Shown here piece after piece: positions 19,139 through 27,829 of a DNA stretch of 64,000 nucleotides. Origin of the DNA: Aerococcus urinae (GTDB taxonomy: Bacteria > Bacillota > Bacilli > Lactobacillales > Aerococcaceae); contig NZ_CP014161.1 in the NCBI RefSeq assembly GCF_001543175.1, positions 62,001 through 126,000 on the forward strand, read 5' to 3'. Position 1 is the first letter of the stretch; each line of letters begins with the position of its first letter. The position numbers and the translations under genes were made by a program. The notes under the pieces were generated by a model, which was given only the letters and a program-made list of their open reading frames with translations, ran no database searches and had not been told where the DNA came from.

Positions 19139-20182
19139 ATGAGTATCAAAAAATGGCTATTAAGTGGTTTAAGCGTATTAACTGCTTTTGGTTTGGCAGC
19201 TTGTGGTAATGAAGGTGGAGACAGTGGGGATTCAGCTGAGTCAAGTAATCATATCGATACCTTATCAGTAGAATTCGTTCCTTCTCGTGACCCCGAGGAA
19301 ATTATTACCGTTACTGATCCTTTGAAAGACATTTTGAAGGAAGAATTAGAAAAACAAGGTTTTACTGTTGATAATGTCGATATCAATGTTGGAACCAGTT
19401 ATGAAGCGACGGGTGAAGCTTTAGAGGCTGGGACGACTGATGTTGGTTTTATTCCAGGTGGGACCTATGTTCTTTATGAAGAAGGCATTGAACCGATCTT
19501 AACCGCTACTCGTGGTGGGCTTTCGGTTACTGGTGAAAATCCACAAGATTGGAATAAGGAACCTGTCACCAAGGTGGATGACCAAGTTACTTACTATCAC
19601 GGTCTAATCCTAGCGGGACCTAGTGAAAAAGGTCAGGAATTAGCCGAAAAGGTAAATAATGGTGAAGAACTGAGCTGGGAAGACCTCAATTCAGCGAATT
19701 GGTCAGTGATGGGAACTTCCTCTCCAGCGGGTTACATCTATCCATCCCTTTGGCTGCAAGATCACTATGACAAAAATATTACCGATTTAGATAATGTGGT
19801 TCAAGCGGACTCCTATGCTTCGGCTTTTGCCCGTTTAGCCTCTGGTCAAGTGGATGTCATGGTCACTTACGCTGACGCCCGTTTAGATAATGAAGAGAAA
19901 TGGCAAGAACAACTTGGTGGATCTGATGAAATTTGGCAAGAAGTTCAAGTAATTGGGGTAACTAAACCCATGATGAACGACACCATTTCCGTGTCTAAGA
20001 ACTCTGAAAACATGACTCCTGAATTAGCTGAAGCTTTACAGGAGGCTTTCATTAATATTGCCCAAACTGATGAAGGAAAAGAAATCATTGCGGTCTACAC
20101 CCACGAAGGGTATGAAAAGGCAGAACCCTCTGACTATGACACCGAACGTGAAGCCCAAAAATTAGTGCAAGAAATGAATTAG
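19139..20182 (+). CDS. phnD: PhnD-type substrate-binding lipoprotein
   Basis: A 347-residue lipoprotein with a lipobox ending in Cys22 (LAAC) and an acidic Gly/Ser linker. The body is a PhnD/SsuA-type periplasmic-binding fold (SVEFVPSRDPEEI near the N terminus, GTTDVGFIPGGTYVL, GTSSPAGYIYPSLWL), the family that captures phosphonates, phosphite or phosphate esters for an ABC importer. It is exported and tethered to the membrane surface. The ribosome-binding site is AAGGAGG. The matching ATPase and two permeases follow on the same strand. Confidence 0.88.
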   Translation: MSIKKWLLSGLSVLTAFGLAACGNEGGDSGDSAESSNHIDTLSVEFVPSRDPEEIITVTDPLKDILKEELEKQGFTVDNVDINVGTSYEATGEALEAGTTDVGFIPGGTYVLYEEGIEPILTATRGGLSVTGENPQDWNKEPVTKVDDQVTYYHGLILAGPSEKGQELAEKVNNGEELSWEDLNSANWSVMGTSSPAGYIYPSLWLQDHYDKNITDLDNVVQADSYASAFARLASGQVDVMVTYADARLDNEEKWQEQLGGSDEIWQEVQVIGVTKPMMNDTISVSKNSENMTPELAEALQEAFINIAQTDEGKEIIAVYTHEGYEKAEPSDYDTEREAQKLVQEMN

Positions 20183-20236
20183 TTGAGATAATCGCTCGAT
20201 GGTTATTTTGAGTTTAAGAATAAGTGATTAGGATAA

Positions 20237-20284
20237 AAAAGTGCTTCAATCAATGACTAAATATTGGTTGAATGCACTTTTCCT
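20237..20284 (+). terminator. Hairpin between the PhnD and PhnC genes
   Basis: Imperfect stem AAAAGTGC-TTCAATCAAT / ATTGGTTGAAT-GCACTTTT in the 176-base gap. As in other importer operons, such a hairpin after the binding-protein gene may give partial termination and protect the upstream mRNA, so that the binding protein is made in excess. Confidence 0.55.
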
Positions 20285-20358
20285 ATTTCTAATTATGCAA
20301 TGAAGTAGTTTGCTTGAGCGGTAGTGAGCGATCATGTTTTTGGAGAAAGGAATAAAAA

Positions 20359-21096
20359 ATGATTCGATTTGAACATGTGGATAAGGTTTATGAAGGTGGA
20401 TTAAAAGCCTTAGATGACATTAATTTAGAAATTCCCAACGGACGTTTTGTCGCCATTGTGGGGAAATCAGGTGCCGGTAAATCGACTTTAATTCGTACCA
20501 TTAATAAGATGCATGATATTAACGGAGGACAATTGACCGTTAACGATAGGGATGTCTCTGCTTTAGAAGGTAGCCAATTAAGAAAATTCCGTAGAGATAT
20601 TGGCATGGTCTTCCAATCTTTTAACCTCGTGGAGAAGACCACCGTATTAAATAATGTATTGAATGCCTTTTTACCTGACTTAGCCTGGTATCAGAAACTC
20701 TTTTCCCTATTTACCGAGGAGCAAAAGGTTAAAGCCTTGGAAGCCTTAGAAAGTGTGGATATCCTCGATAAGGCCTATGACCGGGTCGATCAATTATCTG
20801 GTGGACAGAAACAAAGGGTGGCCTTAGCGCGGACCCTGGTTCAGGAGCCCTCCATCATTTTAGCCGATGAACCGGTGGCCAGTCTGGACCCAATTTCTTC
20901 TAAACAAGTGATGGATTACTTTAAAAATATTAATCAAAACCAAGACATCACTATCTTAATTAATATCCATGACGTAGATATGGCCCTTGATTATGCCGAT
21001 AGCGTGATCGGAATTAATGCTGGAAAGATTGTTTATTATGGCCCAAGTAGTGAGGTTAATCAAGAGATTTTAGATACGATCTACAAGAAGTCTTAG
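20359..21096 (+). CDS. phnC: Phosphonate-type ABC transporter ATPase
   Basis: A 245-residue ABC ATPase with Walker A GKSGAGKST, signature LSGGQKQR, Walker B IILADEPVASLD and a terminal H-loop (NIHDVDMA). The insert with FLPDLAWYQKLFSLF between Walker A and the signature is typical of PhnC. It powers import through the two PhnE-type permeases. The ribosome-binding site is GGAGAAAGG. Confidence 0.92.
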   Translation: MIRFEHVDKVYEGGLKALDDINLEIPNGRFVAIVGKSGAGKSTLIRTINKMHDINGGQLTVNDRDVSALEGSQLRKFRRDIGMVFQSFNLVEKTTVLNNVLNAFLPDLAWYQKLFSLFTEEQKVKALEALESVDILDKAYDRVDQLSGGQKQRVALARTLVQEPSIILADEPVASLDPISSKQVMDYFKNINQNQDITILINIHDVDMALDYADSVIGINAGKIVYYGPSSEVNQEILDTIYKKS

Positions 21097-21106
21097 GGGG
21101 ATTAAA

Positions 21107-21910
21107 GTGTTTAAACGAAAAGAATATCAACTGGCTTCTGGGAAGGTATTTAAAGAAAAACGTTCGTGGACGCCAGTGATTGTATTAGTTTTAGCCATTG
21201 CTTTATATGTTGCTTTGCAAGTGACGGAGTTTGATTTCGGTGATGTGATAAAACGGGGTCATCAATTAACGACTATCGTTGCTCAACTCTTTCAACCGGA
21301 TTGGTCCTACCTATCTGATGTGATTCAACCCTTGATGGATACCATTAAGATGTCACTATTTGGTTCTTTTGCCGGAGCAGCGGTTGCCCTTCCCTTTGCC
21401 TTTTTAGCTTCATCCAATATGGTCCATTTTGCGCCGGTGAACTGGTTGGTTAAGGTGCTATTTACTATTATTCGTACCATCCCTACCCTAGTTTCCGCCT
21501 TGATCGCAACGTATTTGTTTGGTTTAGGAACACTGGCAGGTACGGTAGCCATCTTCCTATTTTCATTTTCCTATGTGGGTAAGCTATTGTATGAAGAGAT
21601 TGAAACCACTAATTTAGGCGCCTTTGAGGCCATGATTGCCATGGGGTATACCCGTCCTTTTGCCTTTTTAAAAGGTGTGATTCCTAATATTATGCCTTTC
21701 TACCTCTCTACCGCCCTCTTTAACTTTGAAGGGAATGTACGTTATGCCTCGATCTTAGGTTATGTGGGTGCCGGCGGTTTAGGGTTACTTATTAATGAAA
21801 ATATTGGTTGGCGCGATTATGAAAAAGTAGGAACGATTCTCTTTGTTCTATTAATAACTGTTTTCATCATCGAAAACTTAAGCCGTTATATTCGGCGCAA
21901 GATTAGTTAG
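21107..21910 (+). CDS. phnE: Phosphonate-type ABC transporter permease 1
   Basis: A 267-residue membrane protein of the BPD permease family, starting at GTG 21107 ten bases after the PhnC stop. It has about six membrane segments and the EAA-like cytoplasmic loop (EAMIAMGYTRPFAFLKGVIPNIMP) that contacts the ATPase. It pairs with the next gene to form the channel. Confidence 0.88.
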   Translation: MFKRKEYQLASGKVFKEKRSWTPVIVLVLAIALYVALQVTEFDFGDVIKRGHQLTTIVAQLFQPDWSYLSDVIQPLMDTIKMSLFGSFAGAAVALPFAFLASSNMVHFAPVNWLVKVLFTIIRTIPTLVSALIATYLFGLGTLAGTVAIFLFSFSYVGKLLYEEIETTNLGAFEAMIAMGYTRPFAFLKGVIPNIMPFYLSTALFNFEGNVRYASILGYVGAGGLGLLINENIGWRDYEKVGTILFVLLITVFIIENLSRYIRRKIS

Positions 21911-21921
21911 GAGGGCTAACT

Positions 21922-22737
21922 GTGACAGATTCAATTCAAACCGTATTAGACAAAGAGCCGAATTATCGTGCTATTCAAGGAATCATTACTGTCCTTGTGT
22001 TACTGGTATTATTTTGGTCATCTAGTGTGATTGATTTTTCTAATTATAGCCAGGACGGTTGGGCTGTAGCTGGAGAAATCATTTCTGGAGTGCTCCATCC
22101 AGATATGAGTATGCTGACTGATTTTTCTTCCAGTGGTTTATGGTTTTTATTATTTGAAACCGTCTGTATTGCTTTTGTTGGGACCTTAATTGGTGGTATC
22201 ATTTCTTTACCTTTAGCTTTTTTATCATCCAGTAATGTGGTTCCCGCTTGGCTGGCCGCAATCTTCCGGGTTGTGATTATGATGCTTCGAACCGTCCCAG
22301 CCATTGTTTACGGACTGATGTTTATCCGAGTGACTGGTCCTGGGCCAGCTGCTGGGGTCTTAACCATGACCTTTACTTCGATTGGGATGTTAACCAAGCT
22401 CTTTTCAGAGACTATTGCCGATTTAAATACCGACATCTTAGAAGCCTTTCGGGCCATGGGAACGACCACCATGGATCAAATTATGTTTGGTATTATTCCA
22501 CAGTTATCGGCGAGTTTCTTATCGACTTTAATCTATCGTTTCGATATGAATATCAGAGATGCAACGACTTTAGGTTTGGTTGGTGCTGGTGGGATTGGGG
22601 CTCCCCTACTATTTGCGATTAACTCATATCGCTGGAATCAAGTGGGCGCCATTCTAATTGCACTAATCTTATTAGTTTTCTTAGTTGAAGCGATTTCTAC
22701 CCGCCTACGTCAATATCTCGCCTATGGTCACTTTTAG
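21922..22737 (+). CDS. phnE: Phosphonate-type ABC transporter permease 2
   Basis: A 271-residue permease, paralogous to the preceding gene (shared EAFRAMGTTTMDQIMFGIIP loop and GLVGAGGIG end). The start is GTG after a TAGGAGG ribosome-binding site. Two different PhnE-type permeases probably form a heterodimer. The next gene follows after 11 bases, so the phosphoesterase is almost certainly co-transcribed. Confidence 0.88.
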   Translation: MTDSIQTVLDKEPNYRAIQGIITVLVLLVLFWSSSVIDFSNYSQDGWAVAGEIISGVLHPDMSMLTDFSSSGLWFLLFETVCIAFVGTLIGGIISLPLAFLSSSNVVPAWLAAIFRVVIMMLRTVPAIVYGLMFIRVTGPGPAAGVLTMTFTSIGMLTKLFSETIADLNTDILEAFRAMGTTTMDQIMFGIIPQLSASFLSTLIYRFDMNIRDATTLGLVGAGGIGAPLLFAINSYRWNQVGAILIALILLVFLVEAISTRLRQYLAYGHF

Positions 22738-22748
22738 AAAGGACAAGC

Positions 22749-24329
22749 ATGAAATTAACTTTACTCGCCATGAGTGATGTTCATGGACATTTTTCAACCC
22801 AAAGTTTTCAAGCAAGAAATAAAACAATGGATCAGGGAATATCACGCTTTGCCAGTGTTTTAAAGGCCAAACGTCGCCAAGAAGACCATACCCTTTATCT
22901 GGAGAGTGGGGATATGATTCAAGGGTCTCCACTGACCAATTATGAGGAAAGCCATCATGACTACGCCAAGATATCCAGCAAGGTCTATAATTATATGCAG
23001 CCTGATGTCTGGACCCTGGGTAACCATGAATTTAATTTTGGTTTAGATTATTTAAGGAAAACTATTACTCATATGCCTGATTCTATGGCTTTGGCTAACG
23101 TTATTTCTGATGGGGAAGTTTTCTTCCATCAGCCCTATCGGATTTTTCAATGTGAAGATATCCGAATTGGGGTACTGGGCTTAGTTACCCAGTATATTCC
23201 GCATTGGGAAAAGGAAGAAAATATTGCAGGTCTGGAATTTAAGTCCGCCCTAGAGACTGCCCAATATTATATTCCGATTATGAAGGAAAAGGAGCACTGT
23301 GATCTTATCTTTATTACTTACCACGGGGGCTTTGAATGCAACCTGGAGACAGGCGAGCCAGAAGAAGATTTAACCGGGGAAAATGAGGGCTATGCGATTT
23401 TAAGTAGTGGCTTGCCGATTGATGCCTTCTTTACCGGCCACCAACACCGTGAGATTGCCACAGTATGGCAAGGCATACCAATCATCCAACCGGGCTTTCG
23501 GGCTCAGAAGTATGGAGAAGTCGTTTTTGAGCTTGATAAAGGAGCGGATGGCAGGCTGGATAAAAAGCTAGTAAGCTGCCAATTGCACTCGCTTGCTGAC
23601 CAGCCGGCTGACCCAGACTTAGAAGAATTACTGGCAGAGGATAATGAAAAGATTCAAGATTGGTTAGATCAGCCACTGGGCCACTTGAATCGACCCGCCT
23701 TAGTCGATAATTTCTTTGAGGCTCAAGTTGAGGGCAATCCTTATTTTGCCTTGACCAATAAAATTCAGATGGAAGCCACAGGTACTGATATTTCAGCCTC
23801 TTCAGTTTTTAACTTGGACGTCTACGGCTTAAAGCAAGAAGTGACCATACGTGATTTGGTGATTAATTATCCCTTCCCTAATGGATTATGCAAGATTAAG
23901 CTCACAGGTAAAGAATTAAGAGAGAACTTAGAAAAAAATGCCGAATATTTTGCCTTAGATGACCAAGGCAACTTAGTCATTAGTGAGGATTACCTCAATC
24001 CTAAGGTAGAAGTTTATAACTATGATATTTATTCGGGGATTGACTATACGATTGATGTCTCTAAAGCCCGAGGTCAACGGATTGTTCAACTAGATTATCA
24101 GGGTCAAGCGGTTGAAGATGATGATGAATTATACCTAGCCATTAACCAATATCGGATGGCAGGGGGCGGTAACTTCCCGCATTTCTCTAGAGACAAGGTC
24201 CTAGAAGAACTGGACACTGATATTCCCAACTTAATCATTAATTATTTTGCTAACCATGATGTCGTTGAAGTCCCAGAAAACAATAATTATCAAGTGATTG
24301 GTTATCAAAACATAAGTGACGCTATTTAA
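22749..24329 (+). CDS. Cytosolic 5'-nucleotidase / metallophosphatase family protein
   Basis: A 526-residue two-domain protein of the UshA/5'-nucleotidase family. The metal-binding motifs of the N-terminal domain are present: DVHGHF (residues 10-15), GDMIQGSP, LGNHEFNFG, TYHGGFE, and GHQHRE. The C-terminal substrate domain carries NLDVYGLKQ and YPFPNGLCKIKLTGKELRE. There is no signal peptide or LPXTG anchor, unlike secreted relatives, so it should act in the cytoplasm, perhaps on a phosphate ester brought in by the Phn-type importer encoded just upstream. The true substrate is not evident from sequence. Confidence 0.85.
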   Translation: MKLTLLAMSDVHGHFSTQSFQARNKTMDQGISRFASVLKAKRRQEDHTLYLESGDMIQGSPLTNYEESHHDYAKISSKVYNYMQPDVWTLGNHEFNFGLDYLRKTITHMPDSMALANVISDGEVFFHQPYRIFQCEDIRIGVLGLVTQYIPHWEKEENIAGLEFKSALETAQYYIPIMKEKEHCDLIFITYHGGFECNLETGEPEEDLTGENEGYAILSSGLPIDAFFTGHQHREIATVWQGIPIIQPGFRAQKYGEVVFELDKGADGRLDKKLVSCQLHSLADQPADPDLEELLAEDNEKIQDWLDQPLGHLNRPALVDNFFEAQVEGNPYFALTNKIQMEATGTDISASSVFNLDVYGLKQEVTIRDLVINYPFPNGLCKIKLTGKELRENLEKNAEYFALDDQGNLVISEDYLNPKVEVYNYDIYSGIDYTIDVSKARGQRIVQLDYQGQAVEDDDELYLAINQYRMAGGGNFPHFSRDKVLEELDTDIPNLIINYFANHDVVEVPENNNYQVIGYQNISDAI

Positions 24330-24352
24330 AGCAAGGTGTTGAAGGTGAGTAG

Positions 24353-25339
24353 ATGACAACTTTAAAGGATATTGCTAAGGCAACCGGTTATTCTGTATCA
24401 ACCATTTCTAGAGTATTGAGAGAAGATCCTACCCTATCCGTTAAAAGCTCTACCCGTCAAGAGATTAATGCTGTGGCTCAAGCCATGAACTATGCTATAC
24501 GTGGTCTTAGTAGCTATGCCTATGATATTCTCGTTATCCATAAAGATGACCATTTCCGCGACCATATTGATAACGCCTATTATTTTAATATGCGTTTTGG
24601 GATTGAATCCATCATCCATGAATATGGTTACAGCTGTTATTTTGTCCCCATTAGTCGCTTAAAGAGATTCAAACGGACATTTGACGGCATCCTATTATTG
24701 GGCAATTTTACTCAAGCAGAGCAAGAAGCGATTGTCACTTCTTACAAAGACTATCCGATCGTCACCGTTTGCTTAATGAATTTTTTCCCTGACCACATGG
24801 ACCAGGTAGCCTATGATATTGAAAAAACCATGGAACTTTTGTTAGATCAGGTCGCTGATGAAGGGTATCATTCCTTGGTTTATGTATCTGGTGAAGAAAT
24901 TGACCAGGCCCATTTGACCAGCAGTAAGGAACAAATTTTACGGGCGATCTTGCCAAAGTACCCAACCATTGACTGCCAAGGAATTATTTCTATCAAACAA
25001 AGTTCCTATTCTGGGACTCAAGCAGCCAAGAAATTCTTTAGTCAAAGCGAGTCTTTACCGGATGTGATCATCTGTTCCAATGATCCCATCGCTTTTGGCT
25101 TTTTAGGGGTCATGCAAGATTTAAAAATTAATGTACCGCTCTTATCCATCAATGGCGATTCCTATGGGGAAGTGACCACTCCACAACTGACTAGTGTAGA
25201 TGTGAAAACCGAAGAAATCGGTCAGGTCGCAGTAGAAAGATTATTAGAGCGTTTGAAAGACCCCCAAGCGCCCTGTCAAAAAATCTTAATCCAACCGCAA
25301 ATGCTCTTGCGGCAAAGTCATCTAAATAGACCAAGCTAG
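24353..25339 (+). CDS. LacI family transcriptional regulator
   Basis: A 328-residue regulator with an N-terminal LacI helix-turn-helix (TTLKDIAKATGYSVSTISRVL) and hinge, followed by a periplasmic-binding-like effector domain (DVIICSNDPIAFGFLG, PLLSINGD, TSVDVKTEEIGQVAVERLLERL). It begins 23 bases after the 5'-nucleotidase gene and may regulate this operon. LacI proteins normally sense sugars or nucleosides, so a nucleoside-type effector is possible. The ligand is unknown. Confidence 0.88.
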   Translation: MTTLKDIAKATGYSVSTISRVLREDPTLSVKSSTRQEINAVAQAMNYAIRGLSSYAYDILVIHKDDHFRDHIDNAYYFNMRFGIESIIHEYGYSCYFVPISRLKRFKRTFDGILLLGNFTQAEQEAIVTSYKDYPIVTVCLMNFFPDHMDQVAYDIEKTMELLLDQVADEGYHSLVYVSGEEIDQAHLTSSKEQILRAILPKYPTIDCQGIISIKQSSYSGTQAAKKFFSQSESLPDVIICSNDPIAFGFLGVMQDLKINVPLLSINGDSYGEVTTPQLTSVDVKTEEIGQVAVERLLERLKDPQAPCQKILIQPQMLLRQSHLNRPS

Positions 25340-25405
25340 ACCCATAGCCCATTATCCCTGCCTGTGTTATCATTAATAAGAAAAGTGATAAAGGAGCGTG
25401 GAAAT

Positions 25406-25891
25406 ATGGCAAAAGTTGAAAGTTTTGATTTAGACCACAATAAAGTCAAGCCCCCTTATGTACGGGTGGCTGGTCGTGAAGAGGGGGAACATGGTGACCA
25501 AATCACTAAGTTCGATATTCGTTTAGTCCAACCCAATGAACAAGCGATTCCTACTGCAGCCCTCCACACCATTGAGCATATGTCAGCGGCTTATATCCGT
25601 GATTATCTGGAAGGGGTCATTGACCTCTCACCCATGGGTTGCCGGACGGGCTTCTACTTAATCATGTGGGGCCAAGCGGAACCTGAAGAAGTTGCGGTGG
25701 CTTATACGAAAGTTTTGCGTGATATTGTTAAGAGTGACTGGTCGGATGTCCAAGGAACCGAAGCGGTTTCCTGTGGGAACTACCGTGACCATTCCCTCTT
25801 TGGTGCTCAAGAGTGGGCTAAGAAGATCCTTGACCAAGGCTTCTCCAAAGATCCCTTTGACCGCCAAGTGGTTGAAGTTCCTGAAGACTAG
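25406..25891 (+). CDS. luxS: S-ribosylhomocysteine lyase (AI-2 synthase)
   Basis: A 161-residue LuxS starting at ATG 25406 after AAAGGAG; in-frame upstream codons are not part of the family. The zinc ligands are His54 and His58 (HTIEH) and Cys123 ([11 protein letters not shown]), with catalytic Glu57 and Cys79 (MGCRTGFY). It splits S-ribosylhomocysteine to homocysteine and DPD, the precursor of the AI-2 signal, completing the activated methyl cycle. It is a single-gene unit ending at a bidirectional terminator. Confidence 0.97.
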   Translation: MAKVESFDLDHNKVKPPYVRVAGREEGEHGDQITKFDIRLVQPNEQAIPTAALHTIEHMSAAYIRDYLEGVIDLSPMGCRTGFYLIMWGQAEPEEVAVAYTKVLRDIVKSDWSDVQGTEAVSCGNYRDHSLFGAQEWAKKILDQGFSKDPFDRQVVEVPED

Positions 25892-25909
25892 TCAACTTAA
25901 AGGCAAAAG

Positions 25910-25949
25910 AAAAAGCGTTAGTCCCAAAATTGCGGGGCTAACGCTTTTT
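25910..25949. terminator. Bidirectional terminator between luxS and the aldo-keto reductase gene
   Basis: AAAAAGCGTTAGTCCC / GGGGCTAACGCTTTTT stem with A- and T-runs on both sides, placed between two convergent genes. Confidence 0.92.
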
Positions 25950-25957
25950 CCTGTTTT

Positions 25958-26794
25958 CTAGAAGGGTTTACTATCAGGATCAGGAGCTTCGATGTCAGCG
26001 ATCGTATCCAGTAATTCCATATCGCGGTCGGTCAGTTGGATATCAAAGACCTCTAAATTGGCTTTGATATTTTCTGGGGTTTTTGACCGAGGAAGTGGGA
26101 CAAAGCCATGTTTTAAGGACCAGGCCAGGGCAATTTGTGCTACCGAATAGCCTAAGCGGTCGGCAATGGCTTGGACTGCTTCATTGTCGAAGATTTCGCC
26201 TGACCCAAGCGGACTATAACCTTCTAAGAGAATATTATGTTTCTTGCAATAGTTGACGATATCATCCTGGGTAAGTCCTGGGGTTAACTTGATTTGGTTA
26301 ACCAAAGGAACCACTTTAGCGGATTCTAAGAGGGCATCCAGGTGGTAGGGGAGGAAGTTAGAGACCCCAATGGCCTTGGCTTGGCCTTTTTCATAGATGG
26401 CTTCCAAAGCCCGCCAGACTTCCGCATTCCGTGCTTTATAGCCGGGATCTTCACGGTAAGGTTTGGGGTTAGGCCAGTGGATGAGGAGAAGGTCAACATA
26501 GTCAGTGCCCAGTTTTTCTAAGGATTCTTCAAAGGAAGCTAGGGTATCTTCATAGCCCACCTTGTCGTTCCAAACTTTTGTGGTTAGGAAGATGTCTTTC
26601 CGGGGTACAGGACTCTTCTTGATGGCTTGTCCCACTTCGTGTTCGTTGCCGTAGTATTGGGCAGTATCAATATGGCGGTAACCCACTTCCAAGGCGTAGG
26701 AGACCGCATTGACCGCCATGTCGCCTTCTAATTTCCAGGTCCCAAAACCGATAGCAGGAATTTCAACACTGTTAGATAACTTATAAGTTTTCAT
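25958..26794 (-). CDS. Aldo/keto reductase
   Basis: A 278-residue NADPH-dependent oxidoreductase of the AKR family (B. subtilis YvgN / 2,5-diketogluconate reductase type). The catalytic tetrad is Asp43 and Tyr48 (HIDTAQYYGNE), Lys73 (TTKVW) and His106 (LLIHWP). The NADPH-binding end motif (PLPRSKTPENI) is present. It acts on small aldehydes and ketones in the cytoplasm. The ribosome-binding site is AAAGGAAAG. About 100 bases separate it from the upstream hydrolase gene on the same strand. Confidence 0.93.
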   Translation of the reverse strand: MKTYKLSNSVEIPAIGFGTWKLEGDMAVNAVSYALEVGYRHIDTAQYYGNEHEVGQAIKKSPVPRKDIFLTTKVWNDKVGYEDTLASFEESLEKLGTDYVDLLLIHWPNPKPYREDPGYKARNAEVWRALEAIYEKGQAKAIGVSNFLPYHLDALLESAKVVPLVNQIKLTPGLTQDDIVNYCKKHNILLEGYSPLGSGEIFDNEAVQAIADRLGYSVAQIALAWSLKHGFVPLPRSKTPENIKANLEVFDIQLTDRDMELLDTIADIEAPDPDSKPF

Positions 26795-26896
26795 TGAAGC
26801 TTTCCTTTCTTTTTTAGCAGACTACTTGAATTTGACTTCATAGTAACACGGATCAGTGGAGACACATAACAGTTTGATCTGATCAAGCGTGAAGTG

Positions 26897-27649
26897 TCAG
26901 CCAAAGCGCGAGGTGATAAAGTGCTGGTCGAAAAACTTAACCATAGCCTTGGTCGTATCGATATCGACCAGGTGACCGGCATCTTCCGCTAGAAAATGAA
27001 TATGAGCAGTAGGGTTCTCTTTAACAAAGGCTTCCGTCTGGTCAAAGGGGACCCGCTGGTCTTGTTTGCCATGCCAGATAAACAAGGGACGTTGGCCTAA
27101 GCGCTCGCTGTGTCTAGATAGGTCATAGTTTTCTAGCCAAGCGATGAGCTTGAAGTAATCATCTGGCATAAAACGCTGGGCGGCTTTAGCGTGTTGGTAC
27201 AAGCGTTCAGCGTAGGCCAGGGGTTGGGGCGTTCCCATTAAGGCAGCGGCTGCTTGGATATTGGGGTGCTGGGTTAAGAGGGCAAAGCTGGTCATCCCAC
27301 CCATAGATACCCCAGCAACTGCCACTTGATCACTAGCTAGCTGGCGTCTTTGAAAGAAGTCGACAATATAGGAAAATTCGAAGAGATTGCTCTGGATACT
27401 TTGCCAGAAGGTCTGGGAAGGGATAGCTTGGACGGGCACTTGGCGCTCTCCGTGGTTAGCGGCATCGGGCACAATGATCCGGCAACCCAGTCGGGCCAAT
27501 CTGCGGGCAGCGGTAAGGTTTAATTCCTTGTGCGACCGCCAACCGTGGTAGTAAATAATTAAGGGTAAAGCCTTATGGACCAGGTCTTCGGGGACACATT
27601 CCAATAAGGGAATGGTGCCTAGCCAACGATGGCGGATAGTGATGGACAC
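26897..27649 (-). CDS. Alpha/beta hydrolase
   Basis: A 250-residue hydrolase of the dienelactone-hydrolase/prolyl-oligopeptidase-like group (YitV/YtmA type). It has the oxyanion region YYHGWRSH, nucleophile elbow GVSMGG (Ser115), acid region WHGKQDQRVP and a C-terminal His in DAGHLVD. No signal peptide is seen. The substrate is unknown; the family includes esterases acting on acyl or lactone bonds. The start codon ATG follows AAGGAGG on the minus strand. Confidence 0.85.
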   Translation of the reverse strand: MSITIRHRWLGTIPLLECVPEDLVHKALPLIIYYHGWRSHKELNLTAARRLARLGCRIIVPDAANHGERQVPVQAIPSQTFWQSIQSNLFEFSYIVDFFQRRQLASDQVAVAGVSMGGMTSFALLTQHPNIQAAAALMGTPQPLAYAERLYQHAKAAQRFMPDDYFKLIAWLENYDLSRHSERLGQRPLFIWHGKQDQRVPFDQTEAFVKENPTAHIHFLAEDAGHLVDIDTTKAMVKFFDQHFITSRFG

Positions 27650-27791
27650 GTGACTCCTCCTTTTCTAGTCTAAAAAAACATTTGGGACTTTTAAATAAGG
27701 ATAAAACAAAGTGGAAGAAAAGTATAAAAAACTGCTTTTCGTGCTACAGATAAATTTCAATTGCTATTGAGAAAATTCCCTAGTTCTGCCA

Positions 27792-27800
27792 TGTTATAAT
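27792..27800 (+). promoter_or_regulatory. Extended -10 promoter of the RlmCD-like gene
   Basis: TG-T-TATAAT about 30 bases before the start codon; no consensus -35 at 17 bases. Confidence 0.55.
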
Positions 27801-27829
27801 AGAAAAGATCAAAGAGAGAGGATGTCAAT

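Noticed and set aside
22248-22622. Second open frame of 124 codons inside the second PhnE-type permease
   Set aside because: Out of frame within a clear permease gene, with His/Tyr/Cys-rich non-protein-like composition.
26791-26982. Short minus-strand open frame between the hydrolase and the aldo-keto reductase genes
   Set aside because: Overlaps the hydrolase C terminus in another frame and has no ribosome-binding site or recognisable protein features.
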